A DNA stretch of 64,000 nt from the NCBI RefSeq assembly GCF_003751845.1, contig NZ_RJKQ01000002.1, positions 620,001 through 684,000 on the forward strand, given 5' to 3'. The position numbers and the translations under genes were made by a program. Under the pieces are notes generated by a model. It did not search any database, was not told the DNA's origin, and saw only the letters and a list, made by a program, of their open reading frames with translations. Each line of letters begins with the position of its first letter. Within the stretch, counting starts at the first letter, position 1. Below are positions 38,392 to 47,924 of the stretch, piece after piece. The stretch comes from Enterobacter sp. BIGb0383. Lineage in GTDB: Bacteria; Pseudomonadota; Gammaproteobacteria; Enterobacterales; Enterobacteriaceae.

Positions 38392-39450
38392 TTACTGACG
38401 CACAAACTCCAGCAGCGCGCTAAGCGAACCTTCACCTTTATCTACATTCAGCTCGTACTCACTCGATGCACGCTGATCATAGGCCCGTTTAAAGTTGTCG
38501 AGCTGTTGCTGTAAGCGCTCAATTGCCACTGGAACATGATTATCACCACGCACCGGCTGGAAGAACGCGACGGCAAGGGAACGCGGTTGCTGATTTCCTT
38601 TTTCAGCCAGGGCATAGGACGCATAGGCTCTGGAGGCGAAGCTATTTTGTTTTCCTCCGGGAGAAACCGTCATGGTGGTTTCAGTCAGGGCCGCAATAAC
38701 CCGACCGGTCAGTTCCTCATCCCCGCCGAGGTTTTCCAGCAGCAGATCCCGGCTAATGCAGATGTAGGTGTAGAACAATGCAGATGCAAAGCCCTGCTCT
38801 CCCATATGGGCAGAACCCGAATCGATGTCCTTGTTATTAAGATCGTCAACAGCAGTAAAAAAGTCATCTTCAATGGTGACGGCACTCACCCCCAGCGCAT
38901 GAGAAACCTGACAGGCGGCCTCGACGTTAAACTCTGGAGAGGATGCCAGCATTCGACCAAACAGCGCCATATCAACGCTGCGCTGTTCTTTTCTCAGCAA
39001 CTTGACTTCATCATCAACCGGTTCACGGTTCTCGGCAATGAGCGTGCTGACTAACTGGTTGATCAACTCAATTTCATGGTTGCTGATATGCACTAACTGT
39101 TCGATTTCAAGATTTTTTTCAACCGGTCCATTTTTTTCATTCTTCAATTTACCGAACTGGCTGGCTATTTTTTCAGCAGCGCTTTTCGCTATCTTCTCAG
39201 CGATATTTGCCGCCTGCATTGGCTTATAAACATATTCAACCCCAATACGTCGAGTTCTTTGACCGATATGCCCCGCCATGGCCCCGGCAAAAGATTCAGA
39301 GGTCCGCCAGGCACGCTTGAGGCTCTGAGAGGAAACGCGTAACCGATCAACGCCGCCCATCAGCGCGGTTTTCGGCCGCCCAGAGTCATCCCGGTTAAGG
39401 TTAGAAGGCGCATAGGCGGTCAGTAGATGTAGCTGAATAAATGTGGTCAT
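38392..39450 (-). CDS. cas7e: Cascade backbone subunit Cas7e
   Basis: Six copies of this subunit form the crRNA-binding backbone of Cascade. The 352 residues start TTFIQLHLLTAYAPSNLNRD and contain DRLRVSSQSLKRAWR (about 35-49), both family signatures. E. coli CasC has 363 residues. It lies 23 bp after cse2 within the minus-strand cas operon. Confidence 0.95.
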   Translation of the reverse strand: MTTFIQLHLLTAYAPSNLNRDDSGRPKTALMGGVDRLRVSSQSLKRAWRTSESFAGAMAGHIGQRTRRIGVEYVYKPMQAANIAEKIAKSAAEKIASQFGKLKNEKNGPVEKNLEIEQLVHISNHEIELINQLVSTLIAENREPVDDEVKLLRKEQRSVDMALFGRMLASSPEFNVEAACQVSHALGVSAVTIEDDFFTAVDDLNNKDIDSGSAHMGEQGFASALFYTYICISRDLLLENLGGDEELTGRVIAALTETTMTVSPGGKQNSFASRAYASYALAEKGNQQPRSLAVAFFQPVRGDNHVPVAIERLQQQLDNFKRAYDQRASSEYELNVDKGEGSLSALLEFVRQ

Positions 39451-39473
39451 TATTAATATCCTTATAGAAATAA

Positions 39474-40070
39474 CTATCGGGAAGAGGAGATATATTCGTT
39501 TGCCCAGCGAATACGGTTACGTGCAAACGGATGGCTTTGCGGGGGAATATGTTCCTGACTGTCTTGCCACTCACGCATCCATAAAAAAATACTGTCGGCT
39601 AAAGAGATAATATTCACCCCTTTATCCTCTCGTATTTTCACTGCCCTGATCAGTTGCTGAGAAAAGGTATCGGGGTCACGAGCCTGCTGGAGACGCTGAA
39701 AGCGTAAGGAGGAAAGAAAAGGTTTCTCATCCTTTTTTTCACCCAGTTGCGCAGCAAAGCTGCCCTCCGGGCAATGTTTTTTTATATGCACAGCCACGGA
39801 AATGAATATCGCCAGCGCCATTTTATTTACCGCCGACAATGGCATATGGACGGATAGCTGGCGCAGTAGGACGCTATATCCTTCACACATCATCACGCCA
39901 AATGGCGGCTCCATACGGCGTAGCTCTGCTCGCCAGGCACGACCATTAATCTGTTTTCCCCCCTGACTTGCATAGCGGTCGGATAAAATATCAAACCATT
40001 CAAGCAGGGCTTTTTGCGCGTCAGAATTCGTTATCACCAGCTCTTTCGATGTATCACGATTAACCATCAT
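39474..40070 (-). CDS. cse2: Cascade small subunit Cse2 (Cas11e)
   Basis: Helical small subunit, present twice per Cascade, that stabilises the target strand. At 198 residues it is longer than E. coli CasB (160). The features seen are WFDILSDRYASQGGKQING near 25, RAELRRMEPPFGVMM near 47 and the C-terminal RIRWANEY. Its place between cse1 and cas7e is diagnostic. Confidence 0.9.
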   Translation of the reverse strand: MMVNRDTSKELVITNSDAQKALLEWFDILSDRYASQGGKQINGRAWRAELRRMEPPFGVMMCEGYSVLLRQLSVHMPLSAVNKMALAIFISVAVHIKKHCPEGSFAAQLGEKKDEKPFLSSLRFQRLQQARDPDTFSQQLIRAVKIREDKGVNIISLADSIFLWMREWQDSQEHIPPQSHPFARNRIRWANEYISSSR

Positions 40071-40081
40071 TGGGTTTCCCT

Positions 40082-41629
40082 CTATTCTTCGGATAGCGCG
40101 AATACATCCTTACGCGCTTTTTGCTTGCAATAGTCTTCATCCAGGCTTTGACGTGCGGCCAGCTGACGCAGCAGAATATCGTCCGGGCATTCCAGGTCGC
40201 TCAACGCTTCACGATCGAAGATCGTAAACAGGTACCGATGCAGACTCCGCTCCCAGTCGTGCATTGCCCTGCGGGTGACAGCATGTTCACACTGCGGATC
40301 GCTAAGCAGCACGCCCACCAGCGTCTGGAAAATAGCCTCGGTCTCCTGCCAGAAAGCCGTATCCACCTGGCTAAAGTCCACTTTGGCTTCATCCGGGTTC
40401 TCAAACCACGCCTTTTTTAGATGTTTTCTTAACGTCGCCAGCGACCCCGAAGCAAGCTGTAGAACAAACTGAATCACGACATTAAAACGTTCGGGGGAGG
40501 ATGACTGGATAAGAGGCACCCGGTGCTGATACCAACAACGCGCCTTGGCGTTATCCATATCATATGCAAAACACCACAGCCCTACCGGAAAACTGAGATA
40601 GCGGCTGGCAATTGCACGCACAACCCTGGCAGGCTGCATACGGTTGAATTTATCCTCACTTTTCAGCATCAGAGCGGGCCAGTCTTTGTAGCTCAGACCA
40701 CCTGGTTGCCCCTTTAAGGCGAGCCAGGGTGCTGAAGCATCTTTGAGCGCCTGGCGATAAGGGGAAAGAGGATGGAGCCAGCTGTCATACTGCACGCCGT
40801 AATTCTTAGTGCGCATTTGCAGAAGTAGCCCATCATGATGCTCGCCACAAAGATCGCAATTTCCTGGCTCGGTATGCTCAAAATCCAGTTCAATACGGCG
40901 CGGCATCCCCCAGTAAGCCTGAAGTGGGTGCGCGTTCTCCGGGGTCACCATCCTTCCTGCTTTTTCGCTGGTTTTTGTCGGCACCAGCCAGGGGAAAATA
41001 TCCTGAAACTGTTGGGGTGAAGGGCATGCATCCTGCTCAAGTATGTTCAGCCATAACTTTTTCCAGAGAGGGATGTGTTGATCGCTGGCAGGCACCACCA
41101 GGGTGGTTAACGGACCCCCGCCGCGCAGGCCGACGCGGTATCCGGCACCGCCTGCAGGGGAGTTTGTCTGAACGGCAAAGAGCGCCATCACTGCGCAATG
41201 CGGGCAGATCCGCTCAACGACGTGACGCTTAACAAAATGATCTTTGTTCAGTTTGAGCGTATTTCCACCAGGAGCTTCAATGAGTAAGCCGGAAATCGAG
41301 GTACTTTCACAGTCGAGGGGTTCAAAGCTCTGCAAAAAAGCTGGTTTTTGCTGGCCGAATTGCATTGCTGGAGAGAGAGATTGCAGAGCATGATCCCAGT
41401 CTGCCGAGGCTATCCCCTGCTCCCAGATATCTTCCCATGCTCCATCATCTTCCGGCGCAATGGTGCATTGCATCAGCCCGATTAAAAATTGCCATGCCGC
41501 GCCCTGAAAATCAGCGCGGGGCCAGGCGACATCGGCAATATCATCATCCAGCAATTCAAGAAGAGAGATCTTTGTTGTGCTACCCGAGCGTGTCACCACG
41601 GGTAACCAGGCTTCCGTAATCAAATCCAT
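40082..41629 (-). CDS. cse1: Cascade large subunit Cse1 (Cas8e)
   Basis: Large subunit that reads the PAM and recruits Cas3. The 515 residues start MDLITEAWLPVVTRSG. Paired cysteine motifs CPHC (near 137) and CDLCGEH (near 253) may bind zinc. The C-terminal four-helix bundle covers about 370-515. It starts only 42 bp after cas3; in E. coli K-12 a long regulated gap separates these genes, so cas3 and Cascade are probably co-transcribed here. Confidence 0.95.
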   Translation of the reverse strand: MDLITEAWLPVVTRSGSTTKISLLELLDDDIADVAWPRADFQGAAWQFLIGLMQCTIAPEDDGAWEDIWEQGIASADWDHALQSLSPAMQFGQQKPAFLQSFEPLDCESTSISGLLIEAPGGNTLKLNKDHFVKRHVVERICPHCAVMALFAVQTNSPAGGAGYRVGLRGGGPLTTLVVPASDQHIPLWKKLWLNILEQDACPSPQQFQDIFPWLVPTKTSEKAGRMVTPENAHPLQAYWGMPRRIELDFEHTEPGNCDLCGEHHDGLLLQMRTKNYGVQYDSWLHPLSPYRQALKDASAPWLALKGQPGGLSYKDWPALMLKSEDKFNRMQPARVVRAIASRYLSFPVGLWCFAYDMDNAKARCWYQHRVPLIQSSSPERFNVVIQFVLQLASGSLATLRKHLKKAWFENPDEAKVDFSQVDTAFWQETEAIFQTLVGVLLSDPQCEHAVTRRAMHDWERSLHRYLFTIFDREALSDLECPDDILLRQLAARQSLDEDYCKQKARKDVFALSEE

Positions 41630-41671
41630 TTATGTTACTCCGCTAAAGCTGCCTGAAAGGGCAGCAGAACA

Positions 41672-44374
41672 TTAGAGCCGCTTTGTTTGGGGACACATCA
41701 GCCCAAAACATTTGCTGTAGTAATCCGCCTCGCCCTTTTCCGACACCAGCAGTACCTGCGCCACCGGGCGATGGTATTGTTTACGAAAGCGCTCAAGCAG
41801 CACCTCGTCAGGTAACACGAAATGTTCCTGCTGTTTTTTCCACCATGATACACGCACCTGTAAGCGACTCATTTCCCAAGGGAATTCAGTCCCGCCAGCC
41901 ACCGGCTGCAGCTCGCCAGCGCTATCCAGCCATCCAAGATAGACATCGACGCTCTCTTCACCAAGCCGGGTCGAAAGTTCCCGTGTCTTATCCCATAAGA
42001 AATCGCTGGACTCGCTGTCGTAACCCTTATTGCGTTGCAAAAGACTCTGTCCCGCCACCGCCTTTTGCCCGAGCATTTTGCCGTATACATTAATCTCAAT
42101 AGATTCCAGGGCTGCAGGTGCAGCAATAAGGACCTCATAAACGCCATCCACCAGCAGTCTGGCGTTATCCGGCATACGAATTTCGCCCTGCTCTCTTAAT
42201 AACGCCTGGGTTCGCCATAAACAGGCATGGTCGGGATAAACATATCCGGTTCCTTTAAGCTCATCCCCCAGCCATCCCTCATTCGCATCTTCTTGCCATT
42301 CCGGGGCCAGAATATACAGCACCGGAGAATGACGCCCATCCGGAAGATCCATTTTTCGATTACCGTCCGCGTCGCGAATATGTCGCTGAAGCCTCCCCGC
42401 ACGCTGGATAAGCAAATCGACCGGAGCGAGATCGCTGATCATCCAGTCGAAATCCAGATCCAGACTCTGCTCGACGACCTGAGTCGCGATTAATACTTTC
42501 CCTCTTCGTTCTTTGCCTGACGATGCTTTGCTAAACCAGCTCAGTGTTTTCTCCTCCACGGCCACACGGTCAGCAAAAGCAAAGCGGCTATGGAAAAGTA
42601 ACAGGTCATCCTCTGGGATCTTTCCATCGTTGAGTAACTGCCGGAACACCCCCATCGCATCATCAACGGTATTGCGTATCCAGCATATGCATTGTCCCTG
42701 CTCTACCGCCTGGTAAATAAGCTCAATGGCCCTGGCACGTTCGGTAATCCATATAACCGACACCCGGCGCTTAACGTCTTCTCGGGTCTGGAGCTGTTGC
42801 TCCATCAGGGATTGAGAAGATAAATGGCTTAGCCAGGGGTAGCCTGCATCCTGCGTTGAGGGCAAAGAAGAGAATCCGGCTCCCTCGCGAAAAGCGGAGA
42901 GCAGTTTTTCTCTGAGGGAAGCGGGAAGCGTTGCGCTTAAAATAATGACGCTGCCGCCTTGCGCCGAATGAAAACGAAGTAGCCCTTCGAGTAATTTCAC
43001 CATATAGCCATCATAGGCATGCACTTCATCGAGGATCAGGATTTTGTCCCGTATCCCCAGCAATCTCAGGGACTGATGCCGAAAAGGCATCACCGCCATC
43101 AGTAGCTGATCCAGCGTGCCTACGCCGACCTCAGCCAGCAGTGCTTTCTTACGCGAGTCAGCAAACCAGGCATGGCATTCGGCAATCGTACTGGCATCAT
43201 CTTTCGCATAGTCATTTTCTTTATTTTCTGACGGTTGCCAGATGGAATCGCGAAATGCAGCGGACATACGGGATCCGCCATGAGCCAGTACCAGAGAAGG
43301 TCGGGAGCCTTCCGCGAAAAGCACGTGCCAGGCACCGGCCAGTCGCTGATACATGGCATTTGCCGTTGCCATCGTGGGCAGGCCGACAAACAATCCCTTG
43401 CCTTTACCCTCGGATAAAAGCCGATGAACAAGGATCAGCGCAGCTTCTGTTTTTCCCGCCCCGGTCACATCCTCCAGCACGATCAACTGCGGACCAGGAG
43501 CTGAAAGCTCAAGCGTTGTGGCGCACCGTTGTAGCGGCGTCAGCGTCTCAATAAACGGGAATAAATGACGATAATCCTGATAGGATGAAATCGGTGATGA
43601 GACAGGCAGAGACTGCAACGCCTTTTCTGCATTCTGGCAGGCAATCGTCCAGTATTCACTCAGTGGCATTTGGCGGCTCACAAACGGGAAATAACGTTCA
43701 TCCGAGCCTAGCCAGTCGGCAAGGGTGATCAAACCGGCAAAAAACCAACTCCACTGCTTTAAACTTTTTTGCCCGTCACGCACTAGCCATTCTGCGGGTA
43801 ACGAATCGATAGAAAAAAAACGATGTAAATCTCTCAGAAAATTATTTGCGGCCTGAATATCATCATCAACAAACGAAATTAATGCCCCTGCATCCATTTT
43901 ATCCGGCGGTACACCATGATGGCCGGCACTGACCTCCATCCATATATCCAGCGCACGGCCAAATCGCTTCCGCTCATCGATATTTATATCAGGAAAGAGA
44001 TCCCCCTCCCCCGAAACCCAGCGAGCACTGATTTTCTTCCATAACCAAAAGCCCAATGTATCATGGCGAGAACCATAGATAACACGCGCCACCGGAGGCA
44101 CCAACTGGTCACTCTTATGATCAACTAACTTCTGGAAACCACGCGAAAATTTGCCTATATCATGACAGGCAAAAAGCCAGGCTAGCCATTGCGCTGCATC
44201 AGCGTCGGGCATGTTTAATTCAGAAAAAACATCTGCGACGCCATATCTGTTTTGTTTCATCATGATATAGCCGCAAGCCGCGACATCCAGACAATGGTAC
44301 GCCAGCAGATGGTATTCAGAGCACTGCTCGCCGTCATGGCCATGACTTTTACCCCAGTAACGCAAATAATCCAT
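41672..44374 (-). CDS. cas3: CRISPR helicase-nuclease Cas3 (type I-E)
   Basis: Degrades DNA bound by Cascade. The ATG at 44374, preceded by AAGGA, gives 900 residues (E. coli 888); the longer reading frame has no start signal. The N-terminal HD nuclease has His71-Asp72 in CHDIGKFSRGF and a later GHHGVP motif. The helicase shows VTGAGKTEAAL (motif I), LDEVHAYDGYM (DEVH box), LSATLP (motif III) and QRAGRLQRH (motif VI). The Walker A variant DVTGAGKT departs slightly from the common APTGSGKT. Confidence 0.97.
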   Translation of the reverse strand: MDYLRYWGKSHGHDGEQCSEYHLLAYHCLDVAACGYIMMKQNRYGVADVFSELNMPDADAAQWLAWLFACHDIGKFSRGFQKLVDHKSDQLVPPVARVIYGSRHDTLGFWLWKKISARWVSGEGDLFPDINIDERKRFGRALDIWMEVSAGHHGVPPDKMDAGALISFVDDDIQAANNFLRDLHRFFSIDSLPAEWLVRDGQKSLKQWSWFFAGLITLADWLGSDERYFPFVSRQMPLSEYWTIACQNAEKALQSLPVSSPISSYQDYRHLFPFIETLTPLQRCATTLELSAPGPQLIVLEDVTGAGKTEAALILVHRLLSEGKGKGLFVGLPTMATANAMYQRLAGAWHVLFAEGSRPSLVLAHGGSRMSAAFRDSIWQPSENKENDYAKDDASTIAECHAWFADSRKKALLAEVGVGTLDQLLMAVMPFRHQSLRLLGIRDKILILDEVHAYDGYMVKLLEGLLRFHSAQGGSVIILSATLPASLREKLLSAFREGAGFSSLPSTQDAGYPWLSHLSSQSLMEQQLQTREDVKRRVSVIWITERARAIELIYQAVEQGQCICWIRNTVDDAMGVFRQLLNDGKIPEDDLLLFHSRFAFADRVAVEEKTLSWFSKASSGKERRGKVLIATQVVEQSLDLDFDWMISDLAPVDLLIQRAGRLQRHIRDADGNRKMDLPDGRHSPVLYILAPEWQEDANEGWLGDELKGTGYVYPDHACLWRTQALLREQGEIRMPDNARLLVDGVYEVLIAAPAALESIEINVYGKMLGQKAVAGQSLLQRNKGYDSESSDFLWDKTRELSTRLGEESVDVYLGWLDSAGELQPVAGGTEFPWEMSRLQVRVSWWKKQQEHFVLPDEVLLERFRKQYHRPVAQVLLVSEKGEADYYSKCFGLMCPQTKRL

Positions 44375-44535
44375 TTCCGTATCCTTAGCGATACTTCGAT
44401 TTCCCACAGTACAGATGAAGTATATTAATACCTTCCGGAGCCAAAAAACGTTAGCACCCACCAGAAGATTTGACCTGGCAATCACGATTTCAGAGGGGAC
44501 GAAGAGAAACCCCGTTCTATGGGGTTTCAATTCTT

Positions 44536-44785
44536 TCAGGCAGGGATACTTCTCAGAGAGTTAATTATTCCAGGGTACTGCTCCCAGCTACGTATCAGGT
44601 CAACACTCAAGCCCATCGCATCGCCAAATTCAGCCTGCTTCAGGCCCGCCGTTTTTAAGGATGGCTTTAACATCCGGGAGCGCATGGCGATGTACATTTT
44701 CCGGAGCGGGTACACACTCGCCTTTTTCGATTGCAACCATCTCAGCCATGCTCTCGACCAGGTCTTCAAAAAGTTTCTTTTCCAT
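44536..44785 (-). pseudogene. Frameshifted antitoxin-like HTH gene (HigA/NadS type)
   Basis: From the ATG at 44785 the reading runs MEKKLFEDLVESMAEMVAIEKG... to VKAILK, then a one-base shift in a run of A (near 44654-44658) moves it into a stop. The adjacent frame continues correctly with TAGLKQAEFGDAMGLSVDL and IRSWEQ, the helix-turn-helix of HigA/NadS-type antitoxins. After SWEQ the normal C-terminal helix is missing and an unrelated short tail ends at 44536. The gene is therefore a shifted and truncated remnant. A possible decayed toxin lies upstream. Confidence 0.7.
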
Positions 44786-44999
44786 AAATTTACACTCGTT
44801 ATGACTTCAGCTTACTCATTAATATTTTGAATCCAGTAGCATAGCAATAGCGTTCTGGTTAACGGGAACGGTGAGTACAATGATTATTTCCCGAACCACA
44901 CCCTTTGCCAACAAGGCATTTTTGCAATGGAGCAATACCCGATCGCCACCTGATAAGTGGCATCTCACTGTATTAAGTGAATAAGAGAAAGGATTTACC
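44786..44999. other. Region between the antitoxin remnant and the secreted-protein gene
   Basis: No intact gene is seen. On the minus strand SGGDRVLLHCKN (about 44970 to 44935), followed in another frame by VWFGK, loosely recalls the C-terminal half of RelE/HigB-type toxins, but several shifts and stops interrupt it. The plus-strand promoter of the gene at 45000 must also lie here. Confidence 0.3.
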
Positions 45000-45410
45000 A
45001 TGCGAGTACTGGCTTTATCTGCTGCACTTTGTCTTTTTTCATTACCTCTGATGGCCACTGAGTTTTCCACCAAAAGCGCCGCAATCGAGCTTGAAGGCAA
45101 AATGGCGCGTGACCTTGGGATGCGGTCGATTGCTGTCGCGGCACCCACAACCTGGCTCCCCGCCGTTTTACAGTGTCTGGAGGACATTAAAGGCGCAAGG
45201 TTTCTGCCCAGGGATTATAGCGATGAAAGACATAAATACTTCAGGGTATATCAAAAGGGGAGTCTGACGCCGGATTACTATCTGACCGTCATTGAATATG
45301 GCTTTAAAAAGATTATGGGCACACGCGCCCTTGTCTACGTCCCACCCGGCGAGTCCAGAGTCCACGGCCCCGTTCTGGCGAAAATCCTGGAATGTATGCC
45401 TGTCGAGTAG
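45000..45410 (+). CDS. Small secreted protein of unknown function
   Basis: A 136-residue protein with a clear Sec signal peptide (MRVLALSAALCLFSLPLMA, cleavage after about 19), so it acts in the periplasm or outside. AAAGGA stands 6 bases before the ATG. The mature domain of about 117 residues contains two cysteines (near 59 and 133) that could form one disulfide, a RDYSDERHKYFRVYQKG segment and an ALVYVPPGE strand. I recognise no family. It lies alone between the CRISPR locus and cysH. Confidence 0.7.
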   Translation: MRVLALSAALCLFSLPLMATEFSTKSAAIELEGKMARDLGMRSIAVAAPTTWLPAVLQCLEDIKGARFLPRDYSDERHKYFRVYQKGSLTPDYYLTVIEYGFKKIMGTRALVYVPPGESRVHGPVLAKILECMPVE

Positions 45411-45427
45411 TTCGGTAATACAAAGCA

Positions 45428-45450
45428 GCCCGGCACACATCTTGCCGGGC
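45428..45450 (-). terminator. Terminator-like hairpin after cysH
   Basis: Stem GCCCGGC / GCCGGGC (7 bp) with a 9-nt loop, 12 bp beyond the cysH stop. On the minus strand it is followed by TGCTTTGTATT, a moderate T tract. It may also serve the convergent gene ending at 45410. Confidence 0.6.
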
Positions 45451-45461
45451 CTCAAAACCAC

Positions 45462-46196
45462 TTACCCTTCGTGCAATCCACACTCACGCTTGAGCCCAAA
45501 GAAACGGGTCTCTTCCTCGGCCATGCCCGGTTCCCATTTACGGGTGGTGTGGGTATCGCCAACGGAGAGATAGCCCTGGTCCCACAGCGGGTGGTACTTC
45601 AGGCCGTGTTTTTGCAGGTACTGGTAAACGGTGCGGTTGTCCCAGTCGATGATCGGCAGGATCTTAAAGACGCCGCGCTGAATGGCCAGCACCGGCAGAT
45701 TTGCCCGGCTGCCGGACTGTTCGCGGCGCAGGCCGGCAAACCAGGTTTGCGCGTTAAGCTCGCTCAGCGCCCGGTTCATCGGCTCGACTTTGTTGATCTC
45801 ATTGTATTTCTCAATGCCGTCAACGCCCTGCTCCCACAGCTTGCCGTAGCGCGCTTCCTGCCACGCTGGGCTCTGCTCTGCACGGTAGATCTGCAGATTG
45901 AGCTTCAGCTTGTCCGTCAGCTCATCGATAAACTGATAGGTTTCCGGGAACAGATAGCCGGTGTCCGTCAGGATCACCGGGATGTCCGGGCGCAGCTGGT
46001 TGACCAGGTGGAGGCTGACCGCCGCCTGGATCCCAAAGCTTGAAGAGAGCACGTATTCACCGGGCAGGTTTTCCAGCGCCCAGGCCACGCGCCCTTCGGC
46101 ATCCAGGGTTTCCAGATGGGCGTTAGTTTCCGCAAGCTGGAGCACGCGCTCGACTTTCGGTAGTGCGTTCAGGGCGTTCAGATCGAGTACAGACAT
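45462..46196 (-). CDS. cysH: Phosphoadenylylsulfate (PAPS) reductase
   Basis: Reduces PAPS to sulfite with thioredoxin or glutaredoxin. The ATG at 46196 follows GAGGTG and gives 244 residues, as in E. coli; the GTG two codons upstream is less likely. The PP-loop-like [16 protein letters not shown] (about 52) and [11 protein letters not shown] precede the C-terminal ECGLH with the single catalytic Cys. It is the last gene of cysJIH, 15 bp after cysI. Confidence 0.99.
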   Translation of the reverse strand: MSVLDLNALNALPKVERVLQLAETNAHLETLDAEGRVAWALENLPGEYVLSSSFGIQAAVSLHLVNQLRPDIPVILTDTGYLFPETYQFIDELTDKLKLNLQIYRAEQSPAWQEARYGKLWEQGVDGIEKYNEINKVEPMNRALSELNAQTWFAGLRREQSGSRANLPVLAIQRGVFKILPIIDWDNRTVYQYLQKHGLKYHPLWDQGYLSVGDTHTTRKWEPGMAEEETRFFGLKRECGLHEG

Positions 46197-46211
46197 AGTC
46201 ACCTCTCGTGG

Positions 46212-47924
46212 TTACTCCCAGAAATCTCTCGCCGGATCGAGTACCGGACGGATAATGCCGGTGCGTACGGTGAAGTCGCCGAAGCCCTCACCGTTTTCAC
46301 GCTCTTTCGACCAGCGGCCGACCAGCTCATCAATGGAGTCGAGAATTTCCGGCTCGGTAATGTTTTCGCGGTACATACGCGGAATACGCGTGCCCATACG
46401 GTTGCCGCCGAGGTGCAGGTTGTAGCGGCCAGGCGCTTTACCCACCAGACCCAGCTCGGCCAGCATTGAGCGGCCGCAGCCGTTCGGGCAGCCGGTGACG
46501 CGCAGAACAATATGCTCATCGCCGACGCCGTGTTTTTCCATCACCGTCTCAACCTTATCGATAAACGACGGCAGGAAGCGTTCGGCTTCGGCCATCGCCA
46601 GCGGACAGGTCGGGAAGGAGACGCAGGCCATCGAGTTTTCACGCTGCGGCGTCACCGCATTCATCAGACCGCTGTCGCGGGCGATTTTCTCGATCTTCGC
46701 CTTCTGGCTGTCCGGCACGCCGGCAATAATCAGGTTCTGGTTGGCGGTAATACGGAAGTCGCCTTTGTGGATCTTCGCGATCTCCAGCAGCCCGGTTTTC
46801 AGCGGACGTCCCGGATAGTCGAGGATACGGCCGTTCTCAATAAACAGGGTCAGGTGCCATTTATTGTCGATACCTTTTACCCAGCCGATACGATCCCCGC
46901 GGCCGGTAAATTCGTACGGACGGATCGGCTCAAAAGTGATCCCCGCCCGGCGCTCAACTTCCGCTTTGAAGGTGTCGACGCCGACGCGCTCCAGGGTGTA
47001 TTTGGTTTTAGCGTTTTTACGGTCGGTACGGTTACCCCAGTCTCGCTGGGTGGTCACCACCGCTTCGGCCACGGCCAGGGTGTGCTCCAGCGGCAGATAG
47101 CCGAACTCGCTGGCAGTACGGGCATAGGTTTTCTTGTTACCGTGCTCGATAGACAGTCCGCCGCCGACCAGCAGGTTAAAGCCCACCAGTTTGCCGTTTT
47201 CCGCCACCGCGACAAAGTTCATGTCGTTGGCGTGCAGATCGATATCGTTCTGCGGCGGGATCACCACCGTGGTTTTGAACTTACGCGGCAGATAGGTCTG
47301 GCCGAGGATCGGTTCTTCGTCGGTAGTGGCGACTTTTTCCTGATCGAGCCAGATCTCCGCATAGGCGCGGGTGCGCGGCAGCAGATGCTCGGAAATCTTT
47401 TTCGCCCACTCGTAGGCTTCCGCATGCAGCTCGGATTCGTACGGGTTGGAGGTACACAACACGTTACGGTTCATATCGTTGGCGGTCGCCAGCGCGTCCA
47501 GCCCGACGGAGTGCAGCATCTGGTGTACCGGCTTCACGTTCTTCTTCAGAATGCCGTGGAACTGGAAGGTCTGACGGTTAGTCAGACGAATGCTACCGTA
47601 GATGGTGTTCTCTTCAGCGAACTTATCGATCGCCTTCCACTGTTTAGTGGTGATCACCCCGCCCGGCAGGCGGCAGCGCAGCAGCATCGCATGACGCGGC
47701 TCCAGCTTCTGTTCGGCGCGCTCTGCGCGGATATCGCGGTCATCCTGCTGATACATCCCATGGAAGCGGATCAGCAGGAAGTTGTCGCCTTTAAAACCGC
47801 CGGTCAGACCGTCATTTAAATCTTCGGCGATGGTGCCGCGCAGGTAGTTACTGTCGACCTTCATGCGCTCGGCATCGGTCAGTTTACCTTCGACCACCAG
47901 TGGGCCTGGATGTTTTTCGCTCAT
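46212..47924 (-). CDS. cysI: Sulfite reductase hemoprotein beta-component
   Basis: Carries siroheme and a 4Fe-4S cluster and reduces sulfite to sulfide in six electrons. The 570 residues match E. coli. The cluster cysteines lie in [13 protein letters not shown] (region 434-440) and [11 protein letters not shown] (479-483). Its siroheme would come from the cysG product encoded 14 kb away. The start overlaps the cysJ stop by one base. Confidence 0.99.
   Translation of the reverse strand: MSEKHPGPLVVEGKLTDAERMKVDSNYLRGTIAEDLNDGLTGGFKGDNFLLIRFHGMYQQDDRDIRAERAEQKLEPRHAMLLRCRLPGGVITTKQWKAIDKFAEENTIYGSIRLTNRQTFQFHGILKKNVKPVHQMLHSVGLDALATANDMNRNVLCTSNPYESELHAEAYEWAKKISEHLLPRTRAYAEIWLDQEKVATTDEEPILGQTYLPRKFKTTVVIPPQNDIDLHANDMNFVAVAENGKLVGFNLLVGGGLSIEHGNKKTYARTASEFGYLPLEHTLAVAEAVVTTQRDWGNRTDRKNAKTKYTLERVGVDTFKAEVERRAGITFEPIRPYEFTGRGDRIGWVKGIDNKWHLTLFIENGRILDYPGRPLKTGLLEIAKIHKGDFRITANQNLIIAGVPDSQKAKIEKIARDSGLMNAVTPQRENSMACVSFPTCPLAMAEAERFLPSFIDKVETVMEKHGVGDEHIVLRVTGCPNGCGRSMLAELGLVGKAPGRYNLHLGGNRMGTRIPRMYRENITEPEILDSIDELVGRWSKERENGEGFGDFTVRTGIIRPVLDPARDFWE

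Noticed and set aside
44375-44530. A longer Cas3 with 52 extra N-terminal residues
   Set aside because: The ATG at 44374 has AAGGA upstream and the extension precedes the normal HD-domain start, so it is not supported.
44819-45187. A 122-codon minus-strand frame overlapping the secreted-protein gene
   Set aside because: Its first half is antisense to the signal-peptide gene at 45000. Only its 3' end shows weak toxin-like fragments, treated as possible remnants rather than a gene.
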